Source: CAWGUU01 sp963825765
GTDB taxonomy: Bacteria > Actinomycetota > Acidimicrobiia > Acidimicrobiales > AC-14
Length of the DNA: 64,000 nucleotides
Direction of reading: 5' to 3'
Assembly (NCBI GenBank): GCA_963825765.1
Contig: CAWGUU010000004.1
Span: 124,001 to 188,000 of the forward strand
Shown here: in pieces, positions 7,862 through 15,638 of the stretch
Layout: every line of letters begins with the position of its first letter
Numbering within the stretch: the stretch's first letter is position 1
Notes under the pieces: generated by a model
Databases searched by the model: none
What the model was told of the DNA's origin: nothing
What the model saw: the letters and a program-made list of their open reading frames with translations, nothing else
Program-made: the position numbers and the translations under genes

Positions 7862-9190
7862 TCAGCTGGCGGTGATCTTCAGCCCCAGCTCGGCGAACTT
7901 GGCAAGTGGCCGGTCGTAGCCCCGCTCCAGGTGGTGGACGCCGTGGAGCACCGACGACCCCTCCGCCGCGGCGGCGGCGATGACGTAGGAGAACGCCCCC
8001 CGCACGTCGGGCATCGTCACCTCGGCGCCGCGGAGGACTGAGATGCCCCGTACCAGGGCCGAATGGGACGAGCCGCTCTCCTGGAACCGGCAGGCCTCGC
8101 CCGCCAGGCACTGCTCGAACAGCTCGACCTCGGCGTCCATCGACAGCAGCGCCTCGACGTAGCCCAGCCGGTCCTCGAAGACCGTCTCGTGGATCACCGA
8201 CATGCCGTTGGCCCTCGTGCAGAGCACCATCAGCGGGGGCTGCCAGTCGGTCATGAACCCGGGATGGGGGCTGGTGCGGACCGCAGCCGGCCGGATGGTG
8301 TCTGCCGAGGCGGTGATGGCGTCGTCGTCGATCTCGAAGGTGGCGCCCATGCGCTGGAGCGTGGAGATGGCGGTGACGAGGCGGTCCTGGGCGCAGCCGG
8401 TGATGCGCACCCTGCCTCCCGTCGCCAGCCCGGCCACCAGGTAGGAGAAGGCCTCGATGCGGTCGCCACCAAGGCGTTGCGTGGCGCCGGACAGATCCGG
8501 TACGCCTTCGATCACGAACCGCCGGTCGGGCTGCAGCTCGATGCGGGCGCCCATGCGCTGGAGGAACAGGGCCAGCTCGACCACCTCGGGCTCCACCGCC
8601 GCGTTCTCCAGGATCGTGCGGCCCTCGGCGACCGCGGCGGTGAGCAGCACGGTCTCGGTGGCGCCCACGCTGGGGAAGGGCAGGGCGAAGTGCGCACCCC
8701 GCAGGTGCAAGGCCTTGGCCTCCAGGCCGTCGGCGGTCACCTCCACCTCGGCGCCGAACTGGCGGAGGGCGCCGACGTGGTAGTCGACGGGCCGGGCGCC
8801 GATAGGGTCGCCGCCGACCAGGGGCACGAACGCCTCGCCGATGCGGTGGAGGAGCGGGCCGACCATCAGGATGGGAACCCGGTTGAGGCCGGAGTAGGAC
8901 ACCGGGATGCGGCTCTCGGTGGTGGTCGCGGGGTCGATCGTGACCGAGTCGCCGTCGATCTCGACGCCGGCGCCGATCGAGCGCAGCATGCCGGCGGTGA
9001 TGTCGACGTCGCCCAGCTGGGGGGCATTGAGCACGGTGCTGGGCGTTTTCGCCAGCAGGGACGCCACCATCAGCTTGGTGACCGCGTTCTTGGCCCCACT
9101 GATGCGGACGTCGCCCCGGAGGGGACCGACCGGCTCGATCCTCCAGGTCGTGGGCGAGGTCCTGGTCGGTGTCGGCACGCTGTGGGTCAT
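7862..9190 (-). CDS. murA: UDP-N-acetylglucosamine 1-carboxyvinyltransferase
   Basis: The 442-aa protein is full length for MurA, the cytoplasmic enzyme that transfers enolpyruvate to UDP-GlcNAc, the first committed step of peptidoglycan synthesis. It shows SGAKNAVTKL (conserved Lys34-Asn35), VGATETVLLTA and TDWQPPLM. In the mobile catalytic loop the usual Cys is replaced by Asp: VGGDPIGARPVDYH, Asp128. The same Asp is found in mycobacterial and chlamydial MurA and makes those enzymes insensitive to fosfomycin. It lies 10 bp downstream of the HelD-type gene on the same strand, so the two are probably co-transcribed. Confidence 0.92.
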   Translation of the reverse strand: MTHSVPTPTRTSPTTWRIEPVGPLRGDVRISGAKNAVTKLMVASLLAKTPSTVLNAPQLGDVDITAGMLRSIGAGVEIDGDSVTIDPATTTESRIPVSYSGLNRVPILMVGPLLHRIGEAFVPLVGGDPIGARPVDYHVGALRQFGAEVEVTADGLEAKALHLRGAHFALPFPSVGATETVLLTAAVAEGRTILENAAVEPEVVELALFLQRMGARIELQPDRRFVIEGVPDLSGATQRLGGDRIEAFSYLVAGLATGGRVRITGCAQDRLVTAISTLQRMGATFEIDDDAITASADTIRPAAVRTSPHPGFMTDWQPPLMVLCTRANGMSVIHETVFEDRLGYVEALLSMDAEVELFEQCLAGEACRFQESGSSHSALVRGISVLRGAEVTMPDVRGAFSYVIAAAAAEGSSVLHGVHHLERGYDRPLAKFAELGLKITAS

Positions 9191-9200
9191 CTACCCCGAA

Positions 9201-11582
9201 TCATGGCACCGGTTGGGAGCCGGCGGTGGCCGAAGCAGTGGGGGGTTCCAGGCCCGCCGGCAATGGCTCCGACGAGACGACGCGCAGGCGGCGGGTGGTG
9301 CGGGTGAGGGCCAGGTAGAGGGCCCGGCCACCGTGAGGGTGCTCGGCCACGATACGAGCGGGCTCGACCACGATCACCGAGTCGAACTCGAGGCCCTTGG
9401 CCTGCTGTACCGACACCACCGCCAGCGGCGCGTCGAGCATCGCCGGACCCGTTCGGCTCTCCGGCAGGAGCGTGCGGAGGCCGTCGACCAGCGACGGCGC
9501 GGTGATCACCGCCACCTTCCCGTCCGGGACGGCGGCCCCCTCGGCCTCGACCGCCTCCACCACCGTTCGCTCGAGTTCAGGGTGCTCCCGCTCAGGGCCT
9601 CCGACCTGGGTGAACACCGGGTCGACGCCGGCCCGCCGCACCGAGCGCGACGGCGACAGCTCGGGGGCGGCGACGGCCAGCACCCCTGCGGCGACGTCCA
9701 TGACCTCGGTGGGGGTCCGGTAGCTCACGGTGAGCTCGGCCTGACGGGGGGGACGGTGGGCGGGGAGGTGGGCCACCACCTCGGCCCAGCTGGCCGGAGC
9801 CCAGGGCCCGCTGGCCTGGCCCAGGTCGCCGACGATAGTCATCGAGCCGCTCGGGCAGCGCCGGCCGATCATGCGCAGCTGCATCGGCGACAGGTCCTGG
9901 GCCTCGTCCACCACCACGTGGCCGAACGTGCGGGACCACAGCTGGAGCTCCTCGCCGTCGTCGTGGTTCTCGGCTGCTGCGGCGTCCGCCTCCAACCGGC
10001 GGAGCACCTGCTGGCGCATGAGGTCGTCGACGTCGTCGAGGCTGGCCACTGCGTGAAGGCGGTCCTCGCGGGCGGCCCGCCGTGCTTCGGAATCCGCCGA
10101 CCGGCGCCGTCGGGGGCGGCGGCCGAGGTGTACGGAAGCCTCGTCCAGCAGCGCAAGGTCGGCGTCGGTCCAGGCCACGTCCTCGACACGGGCCGACCGG
10201 GGCCGGTGCAGCATCGCCGCCCAATCGTCGTCCACCCGATCATCGTCAACTCGACCATCGTCAACATTCCCGTCGTCCAGCACCCCCCGTCCGGCCAGCT
10301 TTACCAGTGCCGGCCACCCGAACAGGTCGTGGAGCAGCTCCTCGGGGCTGAGCTCGGGCCACATGCGCTCGAGGGCGGCCACCACCGGACGTTGGCCGCG
10401 GACGGCGTCGGCCAGCGCCTCCCTGTCACTCTCCCCTTTGGCACCTTCCCCTTTGCCACGTTCCCCATTCCCAGGCCCGTCGTCGACATCGAGCTGGCCC
10501 AGGAGGTGTCGCAGCACCATCCGCTCGACCTGGCGCCGGCGCTCGTTGTGGGTTCCCGGCCGGCGCCGCACGATGTCGACGATGCGCCGGGACTCGCCGA
10601 CCGAAAGGGTCAGGTACCCGCCCTGCCACAGCAGCTTCAGGGGTCGGGGGAGGGCCCGCTGGCGATCGCCGACGGCGTTGGCCACGATCGTCGCCATGCG
10701 GGCGTCGCCCTTCAGCCGGGCGACGGCATCGGGCTCGGTGCCCGAGACCGCCGTGGGTACCAGGTCGGCGGGGGTCGCAAGGTTCACGGTGTCCTCGCCC
10801 AGGGCGGGCAGGACCTGCTCGATGTAGCGCAGGAACACCCGGTTGGGGCCAACGAGGAGCACGCCGGCCCGCTCGAGCGGGAACCGGAAGGTGTAGAGCA
10901 GGTAGGCGGCGCGGTGGATGGCGACCGCGGTCTTGCCCGTCCCGGGACCGCCCTGGACCAGGACGATGCCGGCCAGCGGCGACCGGACGATCTCGTCCTG
11001 CTCCCGCTGGATGGTGGCGACGATGTCGCTCATGCGCCCGGTGCGGGTGCGCTCGAGGGCGGCCAGGAGGGCTCCCTCGCCCACCAGGACGAGGTCGCCG
11101 TCGGCCCTCGGCTCGGCCAGCAGCTCGTCGTCGAGGCCGGTGAGCCGGCGGCCCCTCACGATCAGGTGGCGCCGTCGGACCAGCCCCATGGGCAGTCCGG
11201 GGGTGGCCCGGTAGAACGGCTCGGCCGCCGGGGCCCGCCAGTCGACGACCAGCGACTCGTTGTCGTCGTCGGAGATGGCGACCCGCCCGATGTGGTGGCA
11301 CTCGCCGCTCTCCGCGTCGGTACGACCGAAGACCAGTCCCGCCTCGCCGACCTGCAGCGACGCGAGCCGCCGCTCGGTGACCCGGACCCTGACGTCACGC
11401 TCCAGCCGGGCCTGGTGGGTGCCGCCCGGCGTCGACTCCATCACGTCGGCCGACACCGACCGGGCCGCCTCGCGCATCGCCTCGATGCGGGCGTAGGCGC
11501 GGTCGATGACCGCCTGCTCGGCCGCCATCTCGGCGTCGAGCCGACCCGGGTCGTCCCAATCGGTGACGCGCGGCGTGGTCAT
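9201..11582 (-). CDS. HelD-like UvrD/Rep-family helicase (RNA polymerase recycling ATPase)
   Basis: The start is the ATG at 11582 (MTTPRVTDWDDP); longer readings enter the divergent gtrA gene. The 793-aa protein has an N-terminal coiled coil (about 15-45), a Walker A GGPGTGKT (211-218) followed by AVAIHRAAYLLY, Walker B VVDEAQDLSP, SYRTP and a C-terminal helicase core ending VYLALTRTTRRLRVV-like sequence (LYLALTRTTRRL). This is the pattern of HelD/HelR proteins, which displace RNA polymerase from DNA and in some actinomycetes give rifamycin tolerance. A DNA-repair UvrD function is the alternative. It precedes murA in an apparent operon. Confidence 0.85.
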   Translation of the reverse strand: MTTPRVTDWDDPGRLDAEMAAEQAVIDRAYARIEAMREAARSVSADVMESTPGGTHQARLERDVRVRVTERRLASLQVGEAGLVFGRTDAESGECHHIGRVAISDDDNESLVVDWRAPAAEPFYRATPGLPMGLVRRRHLIVRGRRLTGLDDELLAEPRADGDLVLVGEGALLAALERTRTGRMSDIVATIQREQDEIVRSPLAGIVLVQGGPGTGKTAVAIHRAAYLLYTFRFPLERAGVLLVGPNRVFLRYIEQVLPALGEDTVNLATPADLVPTAVSGTEPDAVARLKGDARMATIVANAVGDRQRALPRPLKLLWQGGYLTLSVGESRRIVDIVRRRPGTHNERRRQVERMVLRHLLGQLDVDDGPGNGERGKGEGAKGESDREALADAVRGQRPVVAALERMWPELSPEELLHDLFGWPALVKLAGRGVLDDGNVDDGRVDDDRVDDDWAAMLHRPRSARVEDVAWTDADLALLDEASVHLGRRPRRRRSADSEARRAAREDRLHAVASLDDVDDLMRQQVLRRLEADAAAAENHDDGEELQLWSRTFGHVVVDEAQDLSPMQLRMIGRRCPSGSMTIVGDLGQASGPWAPASWAEVVAHLPAHRPPRQAELTVSYRTPTEVMDVAAGVLAVAAPELSPSRSVRRAGVDPVFTQVGGPEREHPELERTVVEAVEAEGAAVPDGKVAVITAPSLVDGLRTLLPESRTGPAMLDAPLAVVSVQQAKGLEFDSVIVVEPARIVAEHPHGGRALYLALTRTTRRLRVVSSEPLPAGLEPPTASATAGSQPVP

Positions 11583-11687
11583 GAGCCCATCGAGTGTCAC
11601 GGGTCTGGCGCCGGTCTGCCAACACGCGCCGGCGATCGGAGGGCCGAACCGCTTAACGCGCGGCCAGATCCTGCCGATAGCATCACC

Positions 11688-12179
11688 GTGGTGGATGTCT
11701 CCCCCCGAAGCCTTCTCGAACGTTCGCGCACGCCCGGGGGGCGCAAGCTCGTCCGCTACAGCCTGGTCTCGGTGGTCTCGGTGGTCGTGTCCCAGGTGGT
11801 CCTCTTCTTCGCCCAGTTCCTCTGGTCGCCCCGCACCTCCAACATCGTGGCGGTCTGCGTCTCGGCCATCCCGTCGTACTGGCTGAACCGGGCGTGGGCA
11901 TGGGGCAAGAGCGGCAAGTCGCACCTGATGAAGGAGATCGTGCCTTTCTGGGGCATGGCCCTGCTCGGCCTGATCCTTTCCACCTGGTCGGTCGACTTCG
12001 CCGAGAGCCACGCCGCGTCCATCACGGCGTCGACGCTCGGGCAGAAGCTGATCATCAACATGGCGGCCCTTGCCGCCTTCGGCGTGCTCTGGGTCGGCAA
12101 GTTCGTCATCCTGAACCGGGTGCTTTTCGCCCACCCGAGAGGCGACCTACCCGGCGAACTGCCCGAGCCCGTCGTCTGA
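11688..12179 (+). CDS. GtrA/DPMS-like four-helix membrane protein
   Basis: The product (about 163 aa) has four hydrophobic segments (LVRYSLVSVVSVVVSQVVLF, NIVAVCVSAIPSYWLNRAW, IVPFWGMALLGLILSTW, AALAAFGVLWVGKFVILNR), and the PSYWLNRAWAWG segment is typical of GtrA-family proteins. These are thought to move lipid-linked sugars across the membrane or to assist cell-surface glycosyltransferases. Two consecutive GTGs (11688, 11691) can start it; there is no ribosome-binding site, so leaderless translation is plausible. It is divergent from the helicase gene (105 bp) and directly abuts the next methyltransferase gene. Confidence 0.85.
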   Translation: MVDVSPRSLLERSRTPGGRKLVRYSLVSVVSVVVSQVVLFFAQFLWSPRTSNIVAVCVSAIPSYWLNRAWAWGKSGKSHLMKEIVPFWGMALLGLILSTWSVDFAESHAASITASTLGQKLIINMAALAAFGVLWVGKFVILNRVLFAHPRGDLPGELPEPVV

Positions 12180-12815
12180 GTGAACCCGGGTCTGCTCGCC
12201 GTGGCGCGGGCCACCAGCGGGTTCCTGCCGGACGACGAGGGTTTGGCGCTGTTCAGGGCGGGACGGCTCGGCGCCGCCGCCGGCCCGCTGCTCGAGATCG
12301 GGGCGTGGCGGGGCAAGTCGGCGGTGTACCTGGGGGCGGCGGCGGCCGAGGTGGGCACGGTGCTGTTCTCCGTCGACCACCACCGCGGCTCGGAGGAGCT
12401 GCAGCCCGGCTGGGAGCACCACGACCCGGGTGTCGTCGACCACAGGACCGGCCGGATCGACACCCTTCCGTTCTTCCGTCGCACGGTCGAGGAGGCCGGT
12501 CTGGAGGCGACGGTGATCACGGTGGTCGGGGAGTCGTCGGCCGTCGCCGCCCTCTGGGCCACGCCGCTGGGCCTGGTCTTCGTCGACGGCGGCCACGGGG
12601 CGGCGACCGCGTCGGCCGACTACGAGGGGTGGGCGCCCCACGTCGCGCCGGGCGGGTTGCTGGCCATCCACGACGTGTTCCCCGATCCTGCCGACGGCGG
12701 CAGGCCGCCCTACGAGGTCTACCTGCGGGCCTGCGCATCGGGTGCGTTCTCGGAGCTCCCCGAGGCCGGCTGCGGCTCTCTCCGGGTCCTTCGGCGCCTC
12801 GCCGTCGCCGTGTGA
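12180..12815 (+). CDS. class I SAM-dependent methyltransferase (Methyltransf_24 type)
   Basis: The GTG at 12180 immediately follows the gtrA TGA. The 211-aa protein has LLEIGAWRGKSAVYLG (about residues 37-52) as motif I, VLFSVDHHRGSEE, and LVFVDGGHGAATASADYE, then GGLLAIHDVFPD. This pattern, with a His/Asp pair after GGLLAIHD, is typical of Methyltransf_24 proteins found in glycan and antibiotic clusters. The acceptor is unknown. Coupling to gtrA hints at a surface sugar or lipid substrate, which is inference. Confidence 0.82.
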   Translation: MNPGLLAVARATSGFLPDDEGLALFRAGRLGAAAGPLLEIGAWRGKSAVYLGAAAAEVGTVLFSVDHHRGSEELQPGWEHHDPGVVDHRTGRIDTLPFFRRTVEEAGLEATVITVVGESSAVAALWATPLGLVFVDGGHGAATASADYEGWAPHVAPGGLLAIHDVFPDPADGGRPPYEVYLRACASGAFSELPEAGCGSLRVLRRLAVAV

Positions 12816-12839
12816 AATCGGGCGCGTGAGACCGCCCAC

Positions 12840-13286
12840 GTGAGGCTGCCAGTGGCGGCCGCCGCGGTGATGGTCGTCGCCCTCGGGCTGGGCACCGGCT
12901 CGTGCCGGGACGCCGGCTCGGACGGAGACTCGGTCGGGCCGGGCCCGACGGTCGTGCTGGCCGGTGAGCCTGTTCCGGTCCGCCGGCTGACCGCGGCCGT
13001 CGAGGGCCTGTGCACCGCGCTCCGGCAGGCGCCGGACAGCCCCAGCGCGGCCGAGACCACGTTCTTCGACGAGTCCCACGACACGTTGCACGCCATCGCC
13101 CGCGGGCTGGAGGAGGTCGACCGCCCGCAGGCCGCCGCCCTGCTGGAAGCCAAACAGCGGGTGGAGGCCGACCTGGCCGGCGGCCGGGCCAGCGGTGGGC
13201 GTATCGCCGACGACCTCCGGCCCCTCGTCGACGCCACCCGCGCCGGGCTGGCCCGACTTGAAGTTCCCACCCAGCCTTGCGAGTAA
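12840..13286 (+). CDS. putative lipoprotein, 148 aa
   Basis: The GTG at 12840 opens a 148-aa protein with a hydrophobic N-terminus (VAAAAVMVVALGLG) ending in a lipobox-like TGSC, then an acidic linker and a helical domain (VEGLCTALRQAPD, LHAIARGLEEVDRPQAAALLEAK). Two further Cys residues, one at the end, could form a disulfide. No family recognised. Its TAA overlaps the ATG of the following lipoprotein gene (TAATG), so the two are translated together and probably work at the same membrane site. Confidence 0.72.
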   Translation: MRLPVAAAAVMVVALGLGTGSCRDAGSDGDSVGPGPTVVLAGEPVPVRRLTAAVEGLCTALRQAPDSPSAAETTFFDESHDTLHAIARGLEEVDRPQAAALLEAKQRVEADLAGGRASGGRIADDLRPLVDATRAGLARLEVPTQPCE

Positions 13287-14290
13287 TGGGTGTGCCCTCC
13301 GTCTCGGTCCGCAGGCGAGTCGTCGCCGTCGTTCTCTGTGTCCTCCTCGCCGGCCTCGCCGCCTGCTCGTCGGGCGACGGGTCGAACGGCGGGAAGCAGT
13401 CCCCCGACGAGCTGGTGGCGGTGGTGGCCAGCTTCGACCTGGCCGTAGGACCGCCGTCGCGCTTCCTCGTCGGGCTCCTCACCGCCGACCAGCGGGGCGT
13501 GGTGTACGGCAGCGTGGAGGAGCGGTTCTCGTTCCTCGGAACCAAGGACGAGCCCGTCGAGTCTCCCGTCGCCGGCCCGCCCGTCCCCGCCACGTTCCTC
13601 CCGATCCCCGGCACAGACGCCTCGCCCGACGGGCCGACCACGCCCCAGGCGGTCACCGGCTCCGTGGCCCGAGGCGTGTACTCCTCGACGACCGGGTTCG
13701 ACAGACCCGGCTTCTGGCAGGTGGAGGTGACCGCCGACGTGGCCGGCGAGATCCGGCGGGCCACGGCCGCCTTCGGCGTCGCCGCGCGTCACCTGGTGCC
13801 CTTCGTCGGGGACGCCGCTCCGCCCAGCGAGAACCTCACGATGGCGTCCACCGACGCCCCGCCCGCCGCCATCGACTCGCGCGGCGGGACCGGCGATGTC
13901 CCCGACCCCGAGCTGCACTCGACCACCGTGGCCGCCGCCCTCGCCGCCAACCGGCCGGTCGTGGTGTCGGTGTCGACGCCGGTGTACTGCACGAGCCGGT
14001 TCTGCGGCCCCGTCACCGACATGGTCCAGGAGCTGTCCCACGCCTACGGCGACAGGGCCAGCTTCGTGCACATCGAGGTCTTCCGCGACTTCCAGGCCAA
14101 CCCGCAGGTCTTCAACCGGGCCGCCATCGAGTGGATCTTCCCGACCGGCACCGGCGACATCAACGAGCCCTGGGTGTGGGTGGTCGGCGCCGACGGCAAG
14201 ATCGTCGCCCGCCTCGACAACGTGGCCACCAAGGGCGAGCTCGAGCCGATCCTGCAACAGCTGCCGGTGATCGGCCCCGCCGCGACCTGA
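13286..14290 (+). CDS. lipoprotein with C-terminal thioredoxin-like domain
   Basis: The ATG at 13286 overlaps the upstream stop. The 334-aa product has a signal peptide with lipobox LAAC, an N-terminal beta-rich region (ERFSFLGTKDEPVES, GFWQVEVTADVAGEIRRA) resembling extracytoplasmic Ig/FixH-like modules, and a C-terminal thioredoxin-like fold with STPVYCTSRFCGPVTD, then SFVHIEVFRD and EPWVWVVGADGKIVARLD. The two Cys are spaced CX4C rather than CXXC, as in SCO/TlpA-like relatives. It may handle thiols or copper outside the cell; the exact role is not readable. A palindromic repeat follows its stop. Confidence 0.75.
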   Translation: MGVPSVSVRRRVVAVVLCVLLAGLAACSSGDGSNGGKQSPDELVAVVASFDLAVGPPSRFLVGLLTADQRGVVYGSVEERFSFLGTKDEPVESPVAGPPVPATFLPIPGTDASPDGPTTPQAVTGSVARGVYSSTTGFDRPGFWQVEVTADVAGEIRRATAAFGVAARHLVPFVGDAAPPSENLTMASTDAPPAAIDSRGGTGDVPDPELHSTTVAAALAANRPVVVSVSTPVYCTSRFCGPVTDMVQELSHAYGDRASFVHIEVFRDFQANPQVFNRAAIEWIFPTGTGDINEPWVWVVGADGKIVARLDNVATKGELEPILQQLPVIGPAAT

Positions 14291-14300
14291 CCCCCCATCG

Positions 14301-14347
14301 AACTGGTGACGCTCAACCGCGCCTGGCGCGGTCCTGTGTCACCAGTT
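14301..14347. repeat. dispersed palindromic repeat, copy 1 (type A)
   Basis: A perfect 10-bp outer inverted repeat AACTGGTGAC/GTCACCAGTT encloses an inner palindrome CCGCGCC-T-GGCGCGG. It sits between two convergent genes, 10 bp after the lipoprotein stop. Related copies lie at 22582, 47053, 47124, 58981 and 60001. A bidirectional terminator or REP-type element is the simplest reading. Confidence 0.85.
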
Positions 14348-14370
14348 GCGTGGGGGTCGGACCGGATGTC

Positions 14371-15597
14371 CTAGACGCCGGCGATCGGGGCGGGCGGGGA
14401 GGCGGTGCGCCGCATGTAGTTGGGCCGGTCCGAGTCGTCGGGTGGACTGGGCACCCGTCCCTGGAGGCGGGCCTCGGCCCACGCCCGAAGCAGGTTCCCC
14501 TCCGGCAGCGCCCCGACGACGGCCTCCAGGTCGGCCCGGCCGCCGACGGTGTCGCCGGCGCCCAGGCGGGCCAGGCCGCGGCCGTAGCGGACGCGGGCGT
14601 CGTCGACCACAGGCGGGTCGAGGTGGTCGAAGGCGGCGAGGGCGTTGGTGGGGCGCTCCATGGAGGCCAGGGCCAGGCCCTGGTTGGCCCACAGCCGCTG
14701 GGTGACGTCGGCGTCGCCGGGACCTGCCGCCCGCAGGCCGTCGTCGGCGGCGACGACCGCCGAGCTCCACTGGCCCTCGACGACCGCGAGACGGGCCCGG
14801 GCGAGGTGGACGCGCGGCGACGTCCCGGCGGGGCTCGCGGCCGCTTCGGCGAGGGTCGACCGGGCCAGGCCCAGCTCGCCGTGGCGGGCGTACAGGTTGG
14901 CGAGGCGCAACCAGCCGTCGACGTCGTCGGGACGGCCGTCCACCGCTTCCCGCATCCGGTCCAGCTCGTCGCCGACTCCCGACCCGATGGCGAACAGCGT
15001 CGAGCGCACCGACCCCCGCCACCAGCGCCACAGGGCGTAGAGGCCCCCGGCGTGGACGGCCAGCGTCGCCCCGCCGAGCACCGGCGTCGCGTCGAAGTCG
15101 TAGATGACGACCCAGTCGCCCCAGCTGCTGGACAGGGACAGCACGGGGTAGCCGATCAGGGCCCAGGCCACCTGCAGGACGCCGCCCAGCAGCAGCACGT
15201 AGCGCAGCGCCGGCCGCAGCCGTGCACCCCGGACGGCAACGAAGGCCATGGCCAGCCCCACAGCTGCGCCGGCGACGTTGCCGGCCACCGCCACGAACCA
15301 GTTCTGGGCCGGCGTCAGCGCCCCGCCGACGCTGACCGAGCCCTCGAACAGCCCGTAGTGGAAGTCGAGCACCTGGGCCCCGACGGCCAGCACCGCGGCC
15401 ACGTGGCCCACCTCGTGGATGAGCACGACGACGGGCGGTACGAGGAAGACCGCGGCCTGGGTGGCCAGCCGCTTGTCGGCGGCGGTGAGATCGGCGTCCC
15501 AGAACGTCGACCACGACCTGACCACCGACACCACGGTGAGCAGTGCGGCGAGGCCGAACATGACGTCGATGAGGCCGAACTGGCTGTTGATGGCCAC
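14371..15597 (-). CDS. membrane M50-like metallopeptidase with C-terminal TPR repeats
   Basis: The 408-aa protein has several N-terminal membrane segments; within the second is VVVLIHEVGHVAAVLAVGA, containing a zinc-binding HEXXH (HEVGH, about residues 61-65) as in site-2 protease-like M50 enzymes. Further helices are NWFVAVAGNVAGAAVGLAMA and YVLLLGGVLQVAWALIGYP. From about residue 225 the chain becomes soluble TPR-like helices (DDVDGWLRLANLYARHGELG, RLWANQGLALASMERPTNA). The usual second M50 metal-ligand Asp motif is not obvious. It is convergent with the lipoprotein gene and divergent from the flavoenzyme gene 41 bp away. Confidence 0.7.
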   Translation of the reverse strand: MAINSQFGLIDVMFGLAALLTVVSVVRSWSTFWDADLTAADKRLATQAAVFLVPPVVVLIHEVGHVAAVLAVGAQVLDFHYGLFEGSVSVGGALTPAQNWFVAVAGNVAGAAVGLAMAFVAVRGARLRPALRYVLLLGGVLQVAWALIGYPVLSLSSSWGDWVVIYDFDATPVLGGATLAVHAGGLYALWRWWRGSVRSTLFAIGSGVGDELDRMREAVDGRPDDVDGWLRLANLYARHGELGLARSTLAEAAASPAGTSPRVHLARARLAVVEGQWSSAVVAADDGLRAAGPGDADVTQRLWANQGLALASMERPTNALAAFDHLDPPVVDDARVRYGRGLARLGAGDTVGGRADLEAVVGALPEGNLLRAWAEARLQGRVPSPPDDSDRPNYMRRTASPPAPIAGV

Positions 15598-15638
15598 ACC
15601 AAATCCTAAGAGGGCGCGGATAGAGTCGGAGTCCAGGG

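Noticed and set aside
9201..12134. A 977-codon extension of the helicase gene upstream through gtrA
   Set aside because: Residues before the ATG at 11582 are antisense to gtrA and lack a conserved pattern; HelD-type proteins begin near here.
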